A stretch of 64,000 nucleotides of DNA, from assembly GCA_902812445.1 (NCBI GenBank), contig CADDZF010000001.1:22838-86837 (forward strand). Direction: 5' to 3'. Origin of the DNA: Methylococcaceae bacterium (GTDB taxonomy: Bacteria; Pseudomonadota; Gammaproteobacteria; Methylococcales; Methylococcaceae). Below, piece after piece: positions 9,409-19,600 of this stretch (the first letter of the stretch is position 1; every line of letters starts with the position of its first letter). The translations under genes and the position numbers were made by a program. Under the pieces are notes generated by a model. That model was not told the origin of the DNA and did no database searches. It saw only the letters and a list, made by a program, of their open reading frames with translations.

Positions 9409-9672
9409 CTATTTCACGGCGATCTTGTCACGGTTTTTCTCAACTGTGGCTTTACCAATTCCTTTGACTCGATTCAAATCTTCAATGGATTTAAATTTTC
9501 CATTCGTTTCACGATCTTTTACGATGGTTTCCGCCTTGGCTTTACCGACGCCTGTCATCGCCTCGGCTATTTGTTCCACCGTAGCGGTATTGATATCCAG
9601 CGGCTCCGCCCATGCAACGTTTGCGAATAACGCCAGTAGGCATATCGAAAGAAATCGTTTCAAGCGCTTCAT
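9409..9672 (-). CDS. Small secreted helix-hairpin-helix protein, ComEA-like
   Basis: The 87-residue product has an N-terminal signal peptide (lysine/arginine-rich start, hydrophobic core, cleavage near VAWAEP). After it come two helix-hairpin-helix units: LDINTATVEQIAEAMTGVGKAKA and SIEDLNRVKGIGKATVEKN. The family binds DNA in the periplasm and takes part in DNA uptake in competent species. Many proteobacteria carry this short form without other competence genes nearby, as here. The start has GAGGC upstream, and a strong terminator follows, so it is probably a single-gene transcript. Confidence 0.9.
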   Translation of the reverse strand: MKRLKRFLSICLLALFANVAWAEPLDINTATVEQIAEAMTGVGKAKAETIVKDRETNGKFKSIEDLNRVKGIGKATVEKNRDKIAVK

Positions 9673-9819
9673 AATTGCCTCTACTTCAAGTGGATAAGCA
9701 ACTTAAAGCCTAGACCAAGAGCCCACAACGTCAACTTACGCTCTGCTGCAATAATCGGTATCGGTGGAGCGCCGCCCAACAGCTTCACAGCGGCGTCGCA
9801 ACGCCAAATCAGCAGCCCG

Positions 9820-10263
9820 TTAGTAGTAGCCCGAAGTATTGTGCTCTACCCATCGCTCGCGGGCTTCCAACGTTTCTTTCTTCCAGAACGGCGCTCTGCT
9901 TTTCAGTTCCTCGATGATGTAACGGCACGCATCGAATGCCGCGCCGCGATGGCTCGACCAAACCGCGACCAGCACGATCGGCTCGTTCGGCAATATATTG
10001 CCCACCCGGTGAATTACCAGCGCGTCGATAAATCCCCATTCGGCATATGCTGCCGACACGATCTTCTCGAGCTGCTTCTCGGTCATGCCGGGATAGTGCT
10101 CCAGCATCATGTTGTGGACCGTGTCGCCTTCGTTGAGGTCGCGCATGGTACCGACGAAGCAGGCGGTCGCCCCGTAGCTCGCCTGTTCAGAGAGCGCGGC
10201 ACGCTGATGGCCCTGCAGCTCATCCCAGGGATTGAAGTTTGATCCGCGCAGCTCAATACGCAA
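9820..10263 (-). CDS. moaE: Molybdopterin synthase catalytic subunit
   Basis: The 147-residue large subunit of molybdopterin synthase transfers sulfur from MoaD thiocarboxylate to cyclic pyranopterin monophosphate. The family core is clear: [25 protein letters not shown] and the catalytic-lysine segment [10 protein letters not shown]. It appears to start at TTG 10263, three bases after the moaD stop, so translation is probably coupled to moaD. No in-frame ATG gives a full-length product. Confidence 0.95.
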   Translation of the reverse strand: MRIELRGSNFNPWDELQGHQRAALSEQASYGATACFVGTMRDLNEGDTVHNMMLEHYPGMTEKQLEKIVSAAYAEWGFIDALVIHRVGNILPNEPIVLVAVWSSHRGAAFDACRYIIEELKSRAPFWKKETLEARERWVEHNTSGYY

Positions 10264-10266
10264 AGT

Positions 10267-10500
10267 TCAACCGCCAGTCACGGGTGGAAAAAAAGCGACT
10301 TCATCGCCGTCGTTCACGGGCGTATCCGCGCCTGCATATTCCATGTTGACCGCAGCCAGAATCGTGGCCGGCAACGGCTGACCTTCTCTCACCGCCTTCC
10401 ACACATCGGCTACGGTATGGATGCCTTCGCTTGTCAAGCAGTCATCGATGCGCCCCATCTGTTCTCTCAAGCTGGCGAAATATTTCACGTGTATCGACAT
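10267..10500 (-). CDS. moaD: Molybdopterin synthase sulfur-carrier subunit
   Basis: The 77-residue ubiquitin-fold sulfur carrier ends in the obligatory Gly-Gly (FPPVTGG), which is adenylated and thiocarboxylated. Family length is about 80. It lies directly upstream of moaE on the minus strand and is divergent from moaC across 60 bases, which must hold both promoters. Confidence 0.95.
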   Translation of the reverse strand: MSIHVKYFASLREQMGRIDDCLTSEGIHTVADVWKAVREGQPLPATILAAVNMEYAGADTPVNDGDEVAFFPPVTGG

Positions 10501-10560
10501 CGGGTCCGATATGGATTAGAAGGTATACGGTGGCTAGTTGATAACATAGTTTTGAGGGCG

Positions 10561-11046
10561 ATGTCCAAGTTTACTCATTTCAATGAATCCGGTGCAGCGC
10601 ACATGGTGGATGTGGCCGGGAAAACCTCGACCCGGCGCCTCGCCGTGGCCGAAGGCTTTATCGAAATGCGGCCCGAAACCCTCGCCCTGATCGAAGAAGG
10701 CGCTCACAAGAAAGGCGACGTGCTGGGCATCGCCCGCATCGCCGGAATCATGGCGAGCAAAAAAACAGCCGATCTGATACCGCTGTGTCATCCGGTACCG
10801 ATAACCCACATCGACGTCGTGCTGGAGGCCGAGGCGGCGAGAAGCCGCCTTCGCTGCAAGGTAACGGTCGAAACGGTGGGGCGAACCGGGGTCGAGATGG
10901 AGGCGCTGACCGCTGTGCAGGTCGCACTGTTGACGATATACGACATGTGCAAGGCGATCGATCGCGGCATGATGATCCAATGCGTGCGCCTTTTGGAAAA
11001 AGCAGGCGGCAGATCAGGCCATTGGCAGCGCAATGAAGCTTACTGA
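10561..11046 (+). CDS. moaC: Cyclic pyranopterin monophosphate synthase
   Basis: The 161-residue product catalyses the step that forms cyclic pyranopterin monophosphate in molybdenum cofactor synthesis, together with MoaA, which is not in the window. The start at ATG 10561 ([11 protein letters not shown]) has a GAGGG ribosome-binding site; a longer frame upstream runs into moaD and is unlikely. Conserved segments include [12 protein letters not shown], the [10 protein letters not shown] region and DMCKAID with the catalytic lysine. Confidence 0.95.
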   Translation: MSKFTHFNESGAAHMVDVAGKTSTRRLAVAEGFIEMRPETLALIEEGAHKKGDVLGIARIAGIMASKKTADLIPLCHPVPITHIDVVLEAEAARSRLRCKVTVETVGRTGVEMEALTAVQVALLTIYDMCKAIDRGMMIQCVRLLEKAGGRSGHWQRNEAY

Positions 11047-11078
11047 ACCCTTAGGGAAGCGTAATCCAATCTCGCGAT

Positions 11079-13331
11079 TCACAATTGCAGCCGCTGCAGA
11101 CGCAGTGCATTGCCGATCACCGACACCGAGCTAAAGCTCATGGCCGCCGCGGCGATCATCGGTGACAGCAGCAGGCCGAAGAACGGATACAACGCGCCAG
11201 CCGCCACGGGAATGCCCAGTGCATTGTAGATGAAAGCAAAAAACAGGTTCTGTCGGATGTTGCGCATAGTAGCCCGGCTCAGTTCCCGCGATCGGGCGAT
11301 GCCGCGCAGGTCACCCTTGATCAGCGTGATGCCGGCGCTTTCCATGGCTACGTCGGTGCCGGTGCCCATGGCAATTCCCACGTCTGCCTGAGCCAGTGCG
11401 GGAGCGTCATTGATACCGTCGCCCGCCATCGCCACGCGACGGCCTTCGCCCTGCAGTTGCTTGACGATCTCGCTTTTCTGCTCGGGCAACACTTCAGCCT
11501 CCACGCGATCGATGCCAAGTTTCTTCGCCACCGCTTCCGCCGTGGTTTTGTTGTCGCCGGTCAGCATGACGATTGTGATCTCCGCCTCGTGCAAGGCATT
11601 AAGAGCTTCGGGGGTCGAATCCTTGATGGGGTCCGCCACGGCAATCAGTCCGGCGGCCTTCCCGTCGATGCCGACGAACATCACGGTCTGTCCCTCCTGG
11701 CGCAACTGATTCGCCGGTTCCGCGAGCGGGCTCGCATCGATATCGAGCCGCTCCATCAGCTTCGCATTGCCGAGTGCAACCGTTCGCCCCGCGACTTCGC
11801 CCACCACGCCCTGGCCGGCAATGGACGCGAACTCTGCCTCAGGTGAAAGTTCTATGCCTTTTTCGTCTGCACCTGTGACGATCGCGGCGGCAAGGGGATG
11901 CTCGCTGGCCCGTTCGAGGCTTGCGCCCAGTGTCAGCACTTCATCCTCTGAAAAGCCCTCCACCGCGATTACGGACACGAGTCGCGGTTTGCCCTCGGTC
12001 AGGGTACCGGTCTTATCCACCACCAGGGTATCGATCTTCTCCATGCTCTCGAGCGCCTCGGCATTTTTGATCAACACCCCGGTCTGCGCCCCTCGCCCAG
12101 TGCCGACCATGATCGACATAGGCGTGGCAAGGCCCAAGGCACAGGGACAGGCGATGATGAGCACGGCGACCGCGTTGACCATGGCGTGAGCTAGGCGCGG
12201 CTCCGGTCCCCACAGCCACCAGGCGATCAGAGTGAGCACCGCAATGATCACAACAGCAGGCACGAAATAGGCTGCCACCACATCGACCAGTTTCTGGATT
12301 GGGGCCCGGCTACGCTGTGCGGCGCTCACCATGTGAACGATACGGGCGAGGAGCGTATCGCCGCCGACCTTCTCGGCGCGCATGAGCAAACTGCCGGAAC
12401 CATTGATCGTGGCGCCGATCAAGCGATCGCCGGGGTTTTTTTCCACCGGGATGGGTTCGCCCGTCACCATGGATTCATCCACGCTGCTGCGCCCTTCCAT
12501 CACTACTCCATCGACCGGGACCTTTTCACCGGGCCGCACGCGCAGAACATCGCCCGGCTGCAAGCGATCCAGAGGAATATCCACTTCCCTGCCGTCGTCC
12601 CGGACGATACGCGCGGTTTTCGGCGCTAATCCCAACAGCATCTTGATGGCCCGACTGGTGCGGCTGCGCGCGCGAAGCTCCAGTACTTGCCCGAGCAACA
12701 CTAACGTGGTGATGACCGCAGCCGCCTCGAAATACACCGCAACGGTCCCTTCTTCGCTGCGCATGATGGGCGGAAATAGCTGCGGAAAAAAAACCGCAAC
12801 CACGCTGTAGATCCAAGCCACCCCGACACCCAGGGCGATCAGGGTGAACATGTTCAGACTGCGATTGACCAGCGAAAGCCAGCCGCGCTGAAAGAAAGGC
12901 CAGCCGCCCCACAGCACGACAGGCGTTGCCAGGGCGAATTCGATCCATTGCAACCGACGGCCCGAGATCGATTCGGGGAGCAGCCCGGGAGATAAATCGT
13001 GACTCATCGCCAGAACGAAAACCGGAATGGATAGCCCCACGCCGATCCAGAACCTTCGACTCATGTCGATGAGTTCTTCACTCCTCTCCTCCTGCTCGCT
13101 GATGCTTCGAGGCTCCAAAGCCATGCCGCAAATGGGACAGGACCCCGGCTCACTGCGCACGACCTGCGGATGCATGGGGCAGACGTATTCGGTGTGCGGT
13201 TTGGCAGTGGCTTCGGCCGACAGCTCCAGCGCCATGCCACACTTGGGGCAATTGCCTGGTCCCTGTTGCCGAACCTCCGGATGCATGGGGCAGGTATAAA
13301 GCCCTGCCGTTAGGACCTGAGTATCCGTCAA
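11079..13331 (-). CDS. copA: Cu+-exporting P1B-type ATPase with two heavy-metal-binding motifs
   Basis: The 750-residue inner-membrane pump has two N-terminal CPMHP...CPxCGM heavy-metal-binding domains (residues about 13-35 and 49-73) instead of the usual CXXC ferredoxin-fold domains. Then come membrane helices, the TGEP loop, the metal-site CPC in IACPCALG, the phosphorylation DKTGT and GDGIND. The last helices carry YNALGIP and MSFSSVSV...NALRL, which identify the Cu+ subclass. The start codon is TTG, inside the stop of the upstream gene (TTGA overlap), so translation is coupled to the phosphatase-fold protein. No CueR-type site was seen nearby. Confidence 0.92.
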   Translation of the reverse strand: MTDTQVLTAGLYTCPMHPEVRQQGPGNCPKCGMALELSAEATAKPHTEYVCPMHPQVVRSEPGSCPICGMALEPRSISEQEERSEELIDMSRRFWIGVGLSIPVFVLAMSHDLSPGLLPESISGRRLQWIEFALATPVVLWGGWPFFQRGWLSLVNRSLNMFTLIALGVGVAWIYSVVAVFFPQLFPPIMRSEEGTVAVYFEAAAVITTLVLLGQVLELRARSRTSRAIKMLLGLAPKTARIVRDDGREVDIPLDRLQPGDVLRVRPGEKVPVDGVVMEGRSSVDESMVTGEPIPVEKNPGDRLIGATINGSGSLLMRAEKVGGDTLLARIVHMVSAAQRSRAPIQKLVDVVAAYFVPAVVIIAVLTLIAWWLWGPEPRLAHAMVNAVAVLIIACPCALGLATPMSIMVGTGRGAQTGVLIKNAEALESMEKIDTLVVDKTGTLTEGKPRLVSVIAVEGFSEDEVLTLGASLERASEHPLAAAIVTGADEKGIELSPEAEFASIAGQGVVGEVAGRTVALGNAKLMERLDIDASPLAEPANQLRQEGQTVMFVGIDGKAAGLIAVADPIKDSTPEALNALHEAEITIVMLTGDNKTTAEAVAKKLGIDRVEAEVLPEQKSEIVKQLQGEGRRVAMAGDGINDAPALAQADVGIAMGTGTDVAMESAGITLIKGDLRGIARSRELSRATMRNIRQNLFFAFIYNALGIPVAAGALYPFFGLLLSPMIAAAAMSFSSVSVIGNALRLQRLQL

Positions 13332-14200
13332 CAGCTCTTCTCCTCCTTCAAGAAAAGGGGCCGCTTAATATCCATGGAAATGGGCAAGTGATCCGAACAG
13401 GCAAAATTGATGACCCGGACGTTTTCGACCTGCAAGCTCGGTGTGACCAGGATATGATCCAGCATCCGGTAAGGCCGCCAACTGGGAAAGGTTTTCAATT
13501 CCCGGGATGGGTCGCAGAGATTGGTAGCTGCGATCAACTTCCGCATCTCCCGCGAATCCGGCTCGAAGTTCAAATCGCCCATCAAGACGATGTACGACAA
13601 ATCGCGGATCAGTTCGCAGATGAATGAAATCTGCTTGAGACGCGCTTGGCGGCTCAATGCCAGATGAGCGATACACAGATAGAGCGAGCGCCTGGGATGT
13701 TCGCCGAAACGCACGATCAAAGCGCCTCTGCCAGGCAGTCCGGGTAATTTGTAATCGTGGATGAAACTCGGCTGCAGCCTGCTCAGCAAGCCATTGCTGT
13801 GCAGCGCCAGATTACCGATGCGGCGGTTGATCTGGTTGTACCAGAACGGAAATTCCGCGTGCCTGGCAAGATATTCGGTCTGCACGATGTTATGGCTACG
13901 GACCCCGCCACCGTCCACTTCTTGCAACCCCACGACGTCAAACTGCCGCAGCATCTGGGCGATCCTGTCCAGATTATGCTGGCGGCTGTCGGTGGGCCAG
14001 ATATGTTGCCAGCTATGGGTGATATATTCGCGGTAGCAGGAGGTATGAATGCCGGTCTGAATATTGAAGCTGGCAAGCCGAAGATACTTGTCGGGTTCCA
14101 GGTCGTCATCATTGATCTTGACGGTTGCCTTCCGTGTGAGCCGATTGCTCGTGCCTGGGCCGCGCAAGTGCTTAATTTCCGTCTCTGTAATCTTATTCAC
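13328..14200 (-). CDS. Endonuclease/exonuclease/phosphatase-family protein
   Basis: From a GTG at 14200 the product is 290 residues. That start has GAAGG six bases upstream and avoids overlap with dsbA; a longer reading from 14272 would run into dsbA and begins with a low-complexity arginine-rich stretch. Motifs of the DNase I-like fold are present: [17 protein letters not shown], the HLALSRQAR region, [10 protein letters not shown] and SDHLPISMD at the end. It resembles the proteobacterial EEP protein usually encoded beside dsbA and cytochrome c4. Substrate is unknown. Its stop overlaps the copA start by four bases. Confidence 0.85.
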   Translation of the reverse strand: MNKITETEIKHLRGPGTSNRLTRKATVKINDDDLEPDKYLRLASFNIQTGIHTSCYREYITHSWQHIWPTDSRQHNLDRIAQMLRQFDVVGLQEVDGGGVRSHNIVQTEYLARHAEFPFWYNQINRRIGNLALHSNGLLSRLQPSFIHDYKLPGLPGRGALIVRFGEHPRRSLYLCIAHLALSRQARLKQISFICELIRDLSYIVLMGDLNFEPDSREMRKLIAATNLCDPSRELKTFPSWRPYRMLDHILVTPSLQVENVRVINFACSDHLPISMDIKRPLFLKEEKSC

Positions 14201-14237
14201 GTGTTGCCTTCGGCACGTCGGTTTCCGCCGTGAGCGG

Positions 14238-14885
14238 TTACCGCGGGCTCCGAGTCGCGCTCTCCTTCGCAATGAGGAAATCGGTGATCGCGATCATCCT
14301 CGCATAGGTTTTGGCCAGCGGCCCACTGGTTCTATATTTTCCGTTAACCGAGATGCTGGGTGTGCCGGTAACGCCGTAGCGCGCCGCCATCGCCTCCGCC
14401 TGACGCATGCTCGTATCGACCGCAAAGGAATGATAGGCTTTTTGGAAATCGGCCTGCGATACCCCGTGTTCGGCGAAGAATTTGGCCAGATCTTTTTCGC
14501 TTTCGAGGGCGCGTTTTTTATTCTGGATGGCATCATAAAAATCGTCGTGGACCTTATCCACAATGCCCAACGCCTGCGCGGTGAAATAGGCCTTGGCGTG
14601 AGCGGCCCAGGTGGCGTTGAAAATGGCCGGCTGCCGGATGAACAGTACGTTGTCCGGCTTGCTTTTCAACCAGGCGTTCAGTTCCGGCTCAAAATGATAG
14701 CAATGCGGGCATCCGTACCAAAAGAACTCGATGACCTCGATTTTACTGGGATCCGCGGTCGGCTGAGGCGGATCGATGCGCTCATAATCGGTACCTTCTT
14801 TAAACGATTCCACCCCGACCTGCCCGGGGAAACCGGCGACCGAAAAAACGCACAGAAAGATGCAAGCTAACACATATCGGAACAT
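14238..14885 (-). CDS. dsbA: Periplasmic thiol:disulfide interchange protein
   Basis: The 215-residue oxidase introduces disulfides into exported proteins. A signal peptide (cleavage near residue 20) is followed by the thioredoxin fold with the active site CPHC at residues 59-62 (FFWYGCPHCYHF) and a cis-proline loop VTGTPSISVNG. It follows cytochrome c4 by about 110 bases on the same strand, as in many gammaproteobacteria. Confidence 0.95.
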   Translation of the reverse strand: MFRYVLACIFLCVFSVAGFPGQVGVESFKEGTDYERIDPPQPTADPSKIEVIEFFWYGCPHCYHFEPELNAWLKSKPDNVLFIRQPAIFNATWAAHAKAYFTAQALGIVDKVHDDFYDAIQNKKRALESEKDLAKFFAEHGVSQADFQKAYHSFAVDTSMRQAEAMAARYGVTGTPSISVNGKYRTSGPLAKTYARMIAITDFLIAKESATRSPR

Positions 14886-14993
14886 TGATTTTTTCCTTTG
14901 CTCTATTTCCAGATTCCCTTTAGGGGCAGGGCGCTGCAGAGGTTGCTCGGTCGCGCATTGACGATCAATGACTCGCTCCGAACCGGCCTTGCA

Positions 14994-15608
14994 TCACTTC
15001 AAGCCGGAAACGTAGTCAGCGACGGCGTTCGTCTCTTCCTCGCTGAGTTTCGACGCGATGGTTCGCATGATGGCATTCGGATCGTTATTGCGCTTGCCCG
15101 ATTTGAAGTCAGCCAGGGTAGTACTGACATAGGCCGCGTATTGACTCCTCAGCATAGGGAAACCGGCCGGACCATTGCCATTGCCGGTCGGGCCGTGGCA
15201 GCTGCTGCAGGCGGGTACGCCAGATGCGGCGTTGCCAGCACGGTAGAGCTTTTCACCGAGCGCATTGACCGGGGCGGTTGCCGTTTTTTCACTTTTTATC
15301 GCCATGCCGGAATAATAAGTGCTGATATCGGCGATATCCTGATCGCTCAAACTGGCAGCCATTGCATTCATGGTCGGATTGACTCGCCGCTGCGCCTTGA
15401 AATCCTCTAGCTGCTTGACGAGATAGTTGACGTGTTGGCCGGCCAGCTTCGGAAAGATCGGCGCATTCGCATTGCCGTCTTCGCCATGGCAGCCAGCGCA
15501 TACGCTCGACTTCGTTTTCCCGGCTTCGGAACTTCCTTGCGCTTCGACTCCGTTGAAGAGAGCGCTCGAAGCGAGGCATAGTATCGTGATTAGCGTTTTT
15601 TTTGTCAT
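14994..15608 (-). CDS. Cytochrome c4 (dihaem)
   Basis: The 204-residue periplasmic dihaem cytochrome carries electrons to terminal oxidases. I choose the ATG at 15608 because GGAG lies just upstream and a signal peptide (MTKKTLITILCLAS...VEA) follows at once; an in-frame start at 15638 would add ten charged residues before it. Two haem sites are visible, CAGCH at 37-41 and CSSCH at 134-138, each followed by a candidate methionine ligand (NPTMNAM and NAIMRTI). The two halves are an internal duplication typical of c4. It is divergent from engB across 224 bases. Confidence 0.94.
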   Translation of the reverse strand: MTKKTLITILCLASSALFNGVEAQGSSEAGKTKSSVCAGCHGEDGNANAPIFPKLAGQHVNYLVKQLEDFKAQRRVNPTMNAMAASLSDQDIADISTYYSGMAIKSEKTATAPVNALGEKLYRAGNAASGVPACSSCHGPTGNGNGPAGFPMLRSQYAAYVSTTLADFKSGKRNNDPNAIMRTIASKLSEEETNAVADYVSGLK

Positions 15609-15832
15609 AGTTGCTCCATCCTTCTTCTTATCAAGCATCGACTATATGAAAGTTTCCGCGCTTCCGTTTAATCTCCAAACTGCGTTGTTGAGCGATCCCA
15701 TCGTTGACGCCGATCATTTTAATCAATCGTCGTCTGCTTTCACACTTGACACGATTCAATGCGCCACTACTCTCCGCTGTAAACCGTGCCGCTCACAAAA
15801 CGATAGCATATTCGATTGTCCTTAAAGTCCCG

Positions 15833-16438
15833 ATGAATCCGCTTTACCACCAGACACGTTTTCTGCTCAGTGCCCCGACTATAACAGAAGCGCCGCCCGA
15901 TGAGGGGCTCGAAGTCGCTTTTGCCGGCCGCTCCAATTCCGGCAAGTCCAGCGCTATCAATGCCATTGTGCAACAAAAGTCACTGGCCCGGACTAGCAAG
16001 ACGCCGGGCAGGACGCGGCTGATCAATTTTTTTATGATCGATGAACAGCGCCGATTGATCGATCTGCCCGGATACGGTTATGCCAAAGTCGCTGCCAGCC
16101 TTCAGCGTAGCTGGGGTCAGGCATTGGAGCGCTATCTCCGCGAGAGACGCTCGCTGCAGGGCGTTTTTCTGGTGATGGATATCCGCCATCCGGTGACATC
16201 GTTTGATCGCCAAATGCTGGAATGGTGTGCTCATTGCCGTTTGCCCGTACATATTGCGTTGACCAAAGCGGACAAACTGAGTAGGGGAGCGGCGTTGAAT
16301 ACGCTGGCGAAAGTGAAAAAATCCTTGCACGGTTCGGAAATTCCGCTCTCGGTACAGCTCTTCTCGGCGCCGATGCGGATCGGTGTGGATGACGCCCATG
16401 CGATTTTGGATCAATGGCTACGCGTTGAGGAGCGATAA
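15833..16438 (+). CDS. engB: Ribosome-biogenesis GTPase EngB/YihA
   Basis: The 201-residue Era/TrmE-type GTPase is needed for 50S subunit assembly. G1 is GRSNSGKSS, G3 DLPGYG and G4 TKAD, with the family's KTPGRTRLINFF switch region. The start at ATG 15833 (MNPLYHQTRFLLS) matches the usual EngB N-terminus; the frame is open further upstream but without family similarity. Its stop codon sits in the A-run that is the T-tract of a minus-strand terminator (see the small RNA). Confidence 0.95.
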   Translation: MNPLYHQTRFLLSAPTITEAPPDEGLEVAFAGRSNSGKSSAINAIVQQKSLARTSKTPGRTRLINFFMIDEQRRLIDLPGYGYAKVAASLQRSWGQALERYLRERRSLQGVFLVMDIRHPVTSFDRQMLEWCAHCRLPVHIALTKADKLSRGAALNTLAKVKKSLHGSEIPLSVQLFSAPMRIGVDDAHAILDQWLRVEER

Positions 16439-16473
16439 AAAAACTCCGAAGCGAAGGGGGAATGCTCCGGAGT
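16437..16473 (-). terminator. Minus-strand Rho-independent terminator of the candidate small RNA
   Basis: In minus-strand RNA, ACUCCGGAGC pairs with GCUUCGGAGU (10 bp including one G-U) around an 11-base C-rich loop and is followed by seven U. On the plus strand the same position is an A-C mismatch and there is no T-tract after the hairpin. It therefore serves transcripts moving toward engB, not engB itself. Confidence 0.85.
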
Positions 16474-16555
16474 ATGCGAAAACCCGGTTGGGGGACCGGG
16501 TAAATCACTACTCAATAGGGAAAATGATGAGTAGTTAGCGTCGTTCCCGACACTT
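16437..16555 (-). ncRNA. Candidate small RNA 3' of engB (Spot 42/ErsA position)
   Basis: Four hairpins stand in a row in about 115 bases with no reading frame. From 5' to 3' on the minus strand: GUCG-GGAA-CGAC (16551-16540); an 8-bp stem ACUACUCA/UGAGUAGU with a UUUUCCC loop (16535-16507); a 7-bp stem ACCCGGU/ACCGGGU with a CCCCCA loop (16501-16482); and the terminator with an AUUCCCCCUUC loop (16473-16443). A weak -10, TCATAT, lies at 16566-16561. Known: E. coli spf and Pseudomonas ersA lie at the 3' end of engB, transcribed toward it, and are 110-130 nt. Here size, strand and place agree, but polA is absent and I see no sequence match to either RNA. A 3' UTR fragment of the upstream GGDEF/EAL mRNA is the main alternative. 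Confidence 0.6.
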
Positions 16556-16698
16556 AAAAAATATGACCGAGCACTGACCGGAAAGTTCAGGAATTTCAGG
16601 CTGGCGAAATGGCGGTGGAGCGCCGTTTCCGGCAAGTGAACGTCAGGCGTGAGACAGAACGAGCACGTGCGTTTAAAGCGGTTCGGCAGAGTAGAGCT

Positions 16699-19600
16699 TT
16701 AGATGTTCGCCAACACGCCGGGTCTTTGGATGCCGAAACCTTGGGCATAATCGACGCCGATTTCGCTGAGCTTGCCGAGAATTTCCGCATTTTCCACGTA
16801 TTCGGCGATGGTTTTGATGCCGAGGGAATGGCCAATCTCATTCATCGACTTCACCATGACGTAATCTGACTCGCTCGTTGCCAGCTCTTTTACGAAGCTG
16901 CCATCGATTTTGAGGAAATCCACGTTTAGGTTCTTCAAATAGGCGTAGGACGAAAAACCGCTGCCGAAATCATCCAGCGAGAATCTGCAGCCGTACCGCT
17001 TGATCTGGCGAATAAACTTTTCCGCTTCAGCGAAATTCGCGATCGCGGAAGTCTCGGTGATCTCGAAGGTGATTTTTTCAGCCGACAGATCGGATCGCGT
17101 GAGCTCCGTATGGACGAACTGCAGAATTTCCTCGCTTCCCATGGATTGGCCGGAGAGATTGATGGAGAAGCCGCCGATGAGCGCGAACTTTTCCGGATTG
17201 GCTTGAATCCAGTCAAAGCTCGACCGCATGACCCAGCGATCGATTTCGGGCATGCGCTTGCAGCGTTCAACTGCAGCAAGAAACTGACCAGGCGCAGCGG
17301 CGGTGCCGTCATCGTTTTTGACGCCCAGCAGGATCTCGTAATGCGAGTGATCCGCGCCGCTCTGAGAAACTGGCGTAATCAGCTGACAGCGGAGAAACAG
17401 GCGGTCCTCTTTCAACATCTTGTCGATGCGACCCGCCCAATCCATCAGGTGCTGCTGTGCTTTGAGATCGCTATCGGTTTCACGGTACATCTGTATGTGA
17501 TTGCGGCCCTTGGTTTTTGCCGCCATGCACGCAGTGTCTGCGTTGTTTACGAGTGCACTGACGCTGTTCATGTGCTCCGTTAAGGCCGCGAGGCCGATGC
17601 TGACGCCCAAGGAATAACTCTTGTCTTGCCAGCAAAAATGATAGCTAGTGATCAAACGGCGCAGGTCTTTGGCGATACGATAACCCTCATCGCCCGAATG
17701 GGACTTGAGCAAGATGCCGAAGGCATTATCGCCGAAGCGCGCCAGGATATCGCTTGCCTGGATTCGCTTCTGTATCAAAAAACTGACACCTTTGAGGAGG
17801 GTATCGCCCGCTTCGAGACCGGAGCCAGCGTTGATGATTCTAAACTGGTCGATTTCGAGAAAACAGAGCATGTCATCCGTGTGCGGCTGGTCCAGCGCAA
17901 ACGATTGCACGCGCAACAGGCGCAGAAATTCCTTGCGATTGATCAGGCCCGTGACTGGATCATGGGTTGCCGCTTGAATGAGCTTGTCGTGCATATTTTG
18001 CATCATTCTATCGGCGGCTCGATCCACCAGGGGAACATCCAGATTGTCGATCCGTTTCACCCGACCGGCTGCAAACCTTTGTCCGAGGTCCTGCTTGCCG
18101 GCCTCGAGTTTTTCGATGCCCTGGCCATCGACAAAAACGTAAAGAGCCGGCGTTTCACCAATCCAGGCAAGCCTCAAGGGGGTCTGCGTCAAGGGCGTAA
18201 GCTGAAATTCCAGCCAGTCACCGACCCGCAACTGTTCCACCAGCTGGACCGATAACTCGTCCGCAGCGGTCTTGCTGTCTCTCTCCTCGGCAGGCGCCTC
18301 CGGGACGAACGAGTAGTCGGGTTTCTGCTTGGTTTTCGGTAGTCCTGCGCCGATCAGCAGAGCTGTCAACTCGTCGATAATTTTGTTCTGTTGCGGCTTG
18401 TCCGGGCTCACGGATGTGAGCTGCAGATCGACATAATTTATCAGCTCGAGCTTCTCGGCGACGGGACTTTCTGCGCTTGGAGTTTCTTCTGCCAGCCAGA
18501 GCAGCAGCTTATCGACAACCGCCAGTCCCCGACTCCAGTCGGCGTTGTCCGAGCCGCCTCGAATCTGAGCCGCTACCAAAAGCTGCCGCCAGCCGCCGTT
18601 CAGTAATGCCAAGACGATGTCGGGCGTCATTTTCCCCGCGATGCGCTGGTTGATCGCATCTTCAACCAGGCTTCTGGCCTGCTCGATGCGCTGTCTTGCC
18701 TCGCAGGCGTTGCGAACTCGCTCGAGTTGCGCGGCGCGGGCCGTGTCCAGCGGAATGACGATTCTTTCAAGTTCTTCCCTGGCTTCGGCAAAGACTGCGG
18801 GGTTGTTTGGCGCTTCCCTTACAATGCGATCGACCAGTCCGCGCAGTTCAACGGACGCGCCGGTTATTTCGCCGCTGTCGTTCGCCGCCAGAGCCAGATC
18901 GCCCAGTAGATCGAGTACTCGACGCGCCGGATGGCTCGCGTCGTCGAGAAATGCCGGCTCTTTGAGAGCGAGTCCGAGCAGCGGTAATTGCAGATTTCCG
19001 ATGTAGTCTTGAACGACGGGAGTGAGCGATGGGTCGGTCAAGGCAGTGTCAAGAAAACTGCTGACGACCTGGAACGTTTGTTGGTCGCTCGGGCTGATTT
19101 CCTTGGCATCGCCGAGCTGCTGCGAGAGAACGCCGATAAGCTCGCTTTCCAGCGATTGCTCGCTGAGATAGGTCGATCCGCCGGTTGCTTTCTGCTGCTG
19201 TAACGCCTTTAAGGCCGTCAGAAGCTCGCTCCTCTGGTAACGCGCGGCGCGCTCCGCATCAGCCTCCTCGTGAGCCGAACCGGTCGTTGCCGTCGCCCTG
19301 GCCGAGGGGTTGTGTTTCCAGTCGGCAAGCTCGAGCAACGTGCTGACGGTTTTCGTGATCCCTTGGCGGGGCGCCGGCGCGAGCCGTGGCGCTTTCAGTG
19401 GCTGGCCTGCTGGTGTGTCGTCGCATCGATCGGTATCTTCGACCGTAAGCGATGCGGCGCTCGCATTGACCGATGAGTGGACTCCCTGCGCCTTGATGGG
19501 CGCTAGTGGCAAGATGGCATTCAACTGCTGATATAGCTCGCCGAGGAAGGCGCACAGGGACTGCTCGAATACACGATACAAAATGAGCCGGGTTGCATTG

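Noticed and set aside
13328-14272. Longer start of the EEP protein at 14272
   Set aside because: It would overlap dsbA, adds an arginine-rich non-family stretch and has a poorer ribosome-binding site than GTG 14200.
15746-15774. TTGACA as a promoter for engB
   Set aside because: The -35 is perfect but no -10 lies at 16-18 bases (ACTCTC/TACTCT); too weak to list as a promoter.
16443-16551. Plus-strand CsrB-like RNA with GGA in loops
   Set aside because: The loops read GGGGGA and AGGGAA on the plus strand, but the terminator T-tract and the G-U pair exist only on the minus strand.
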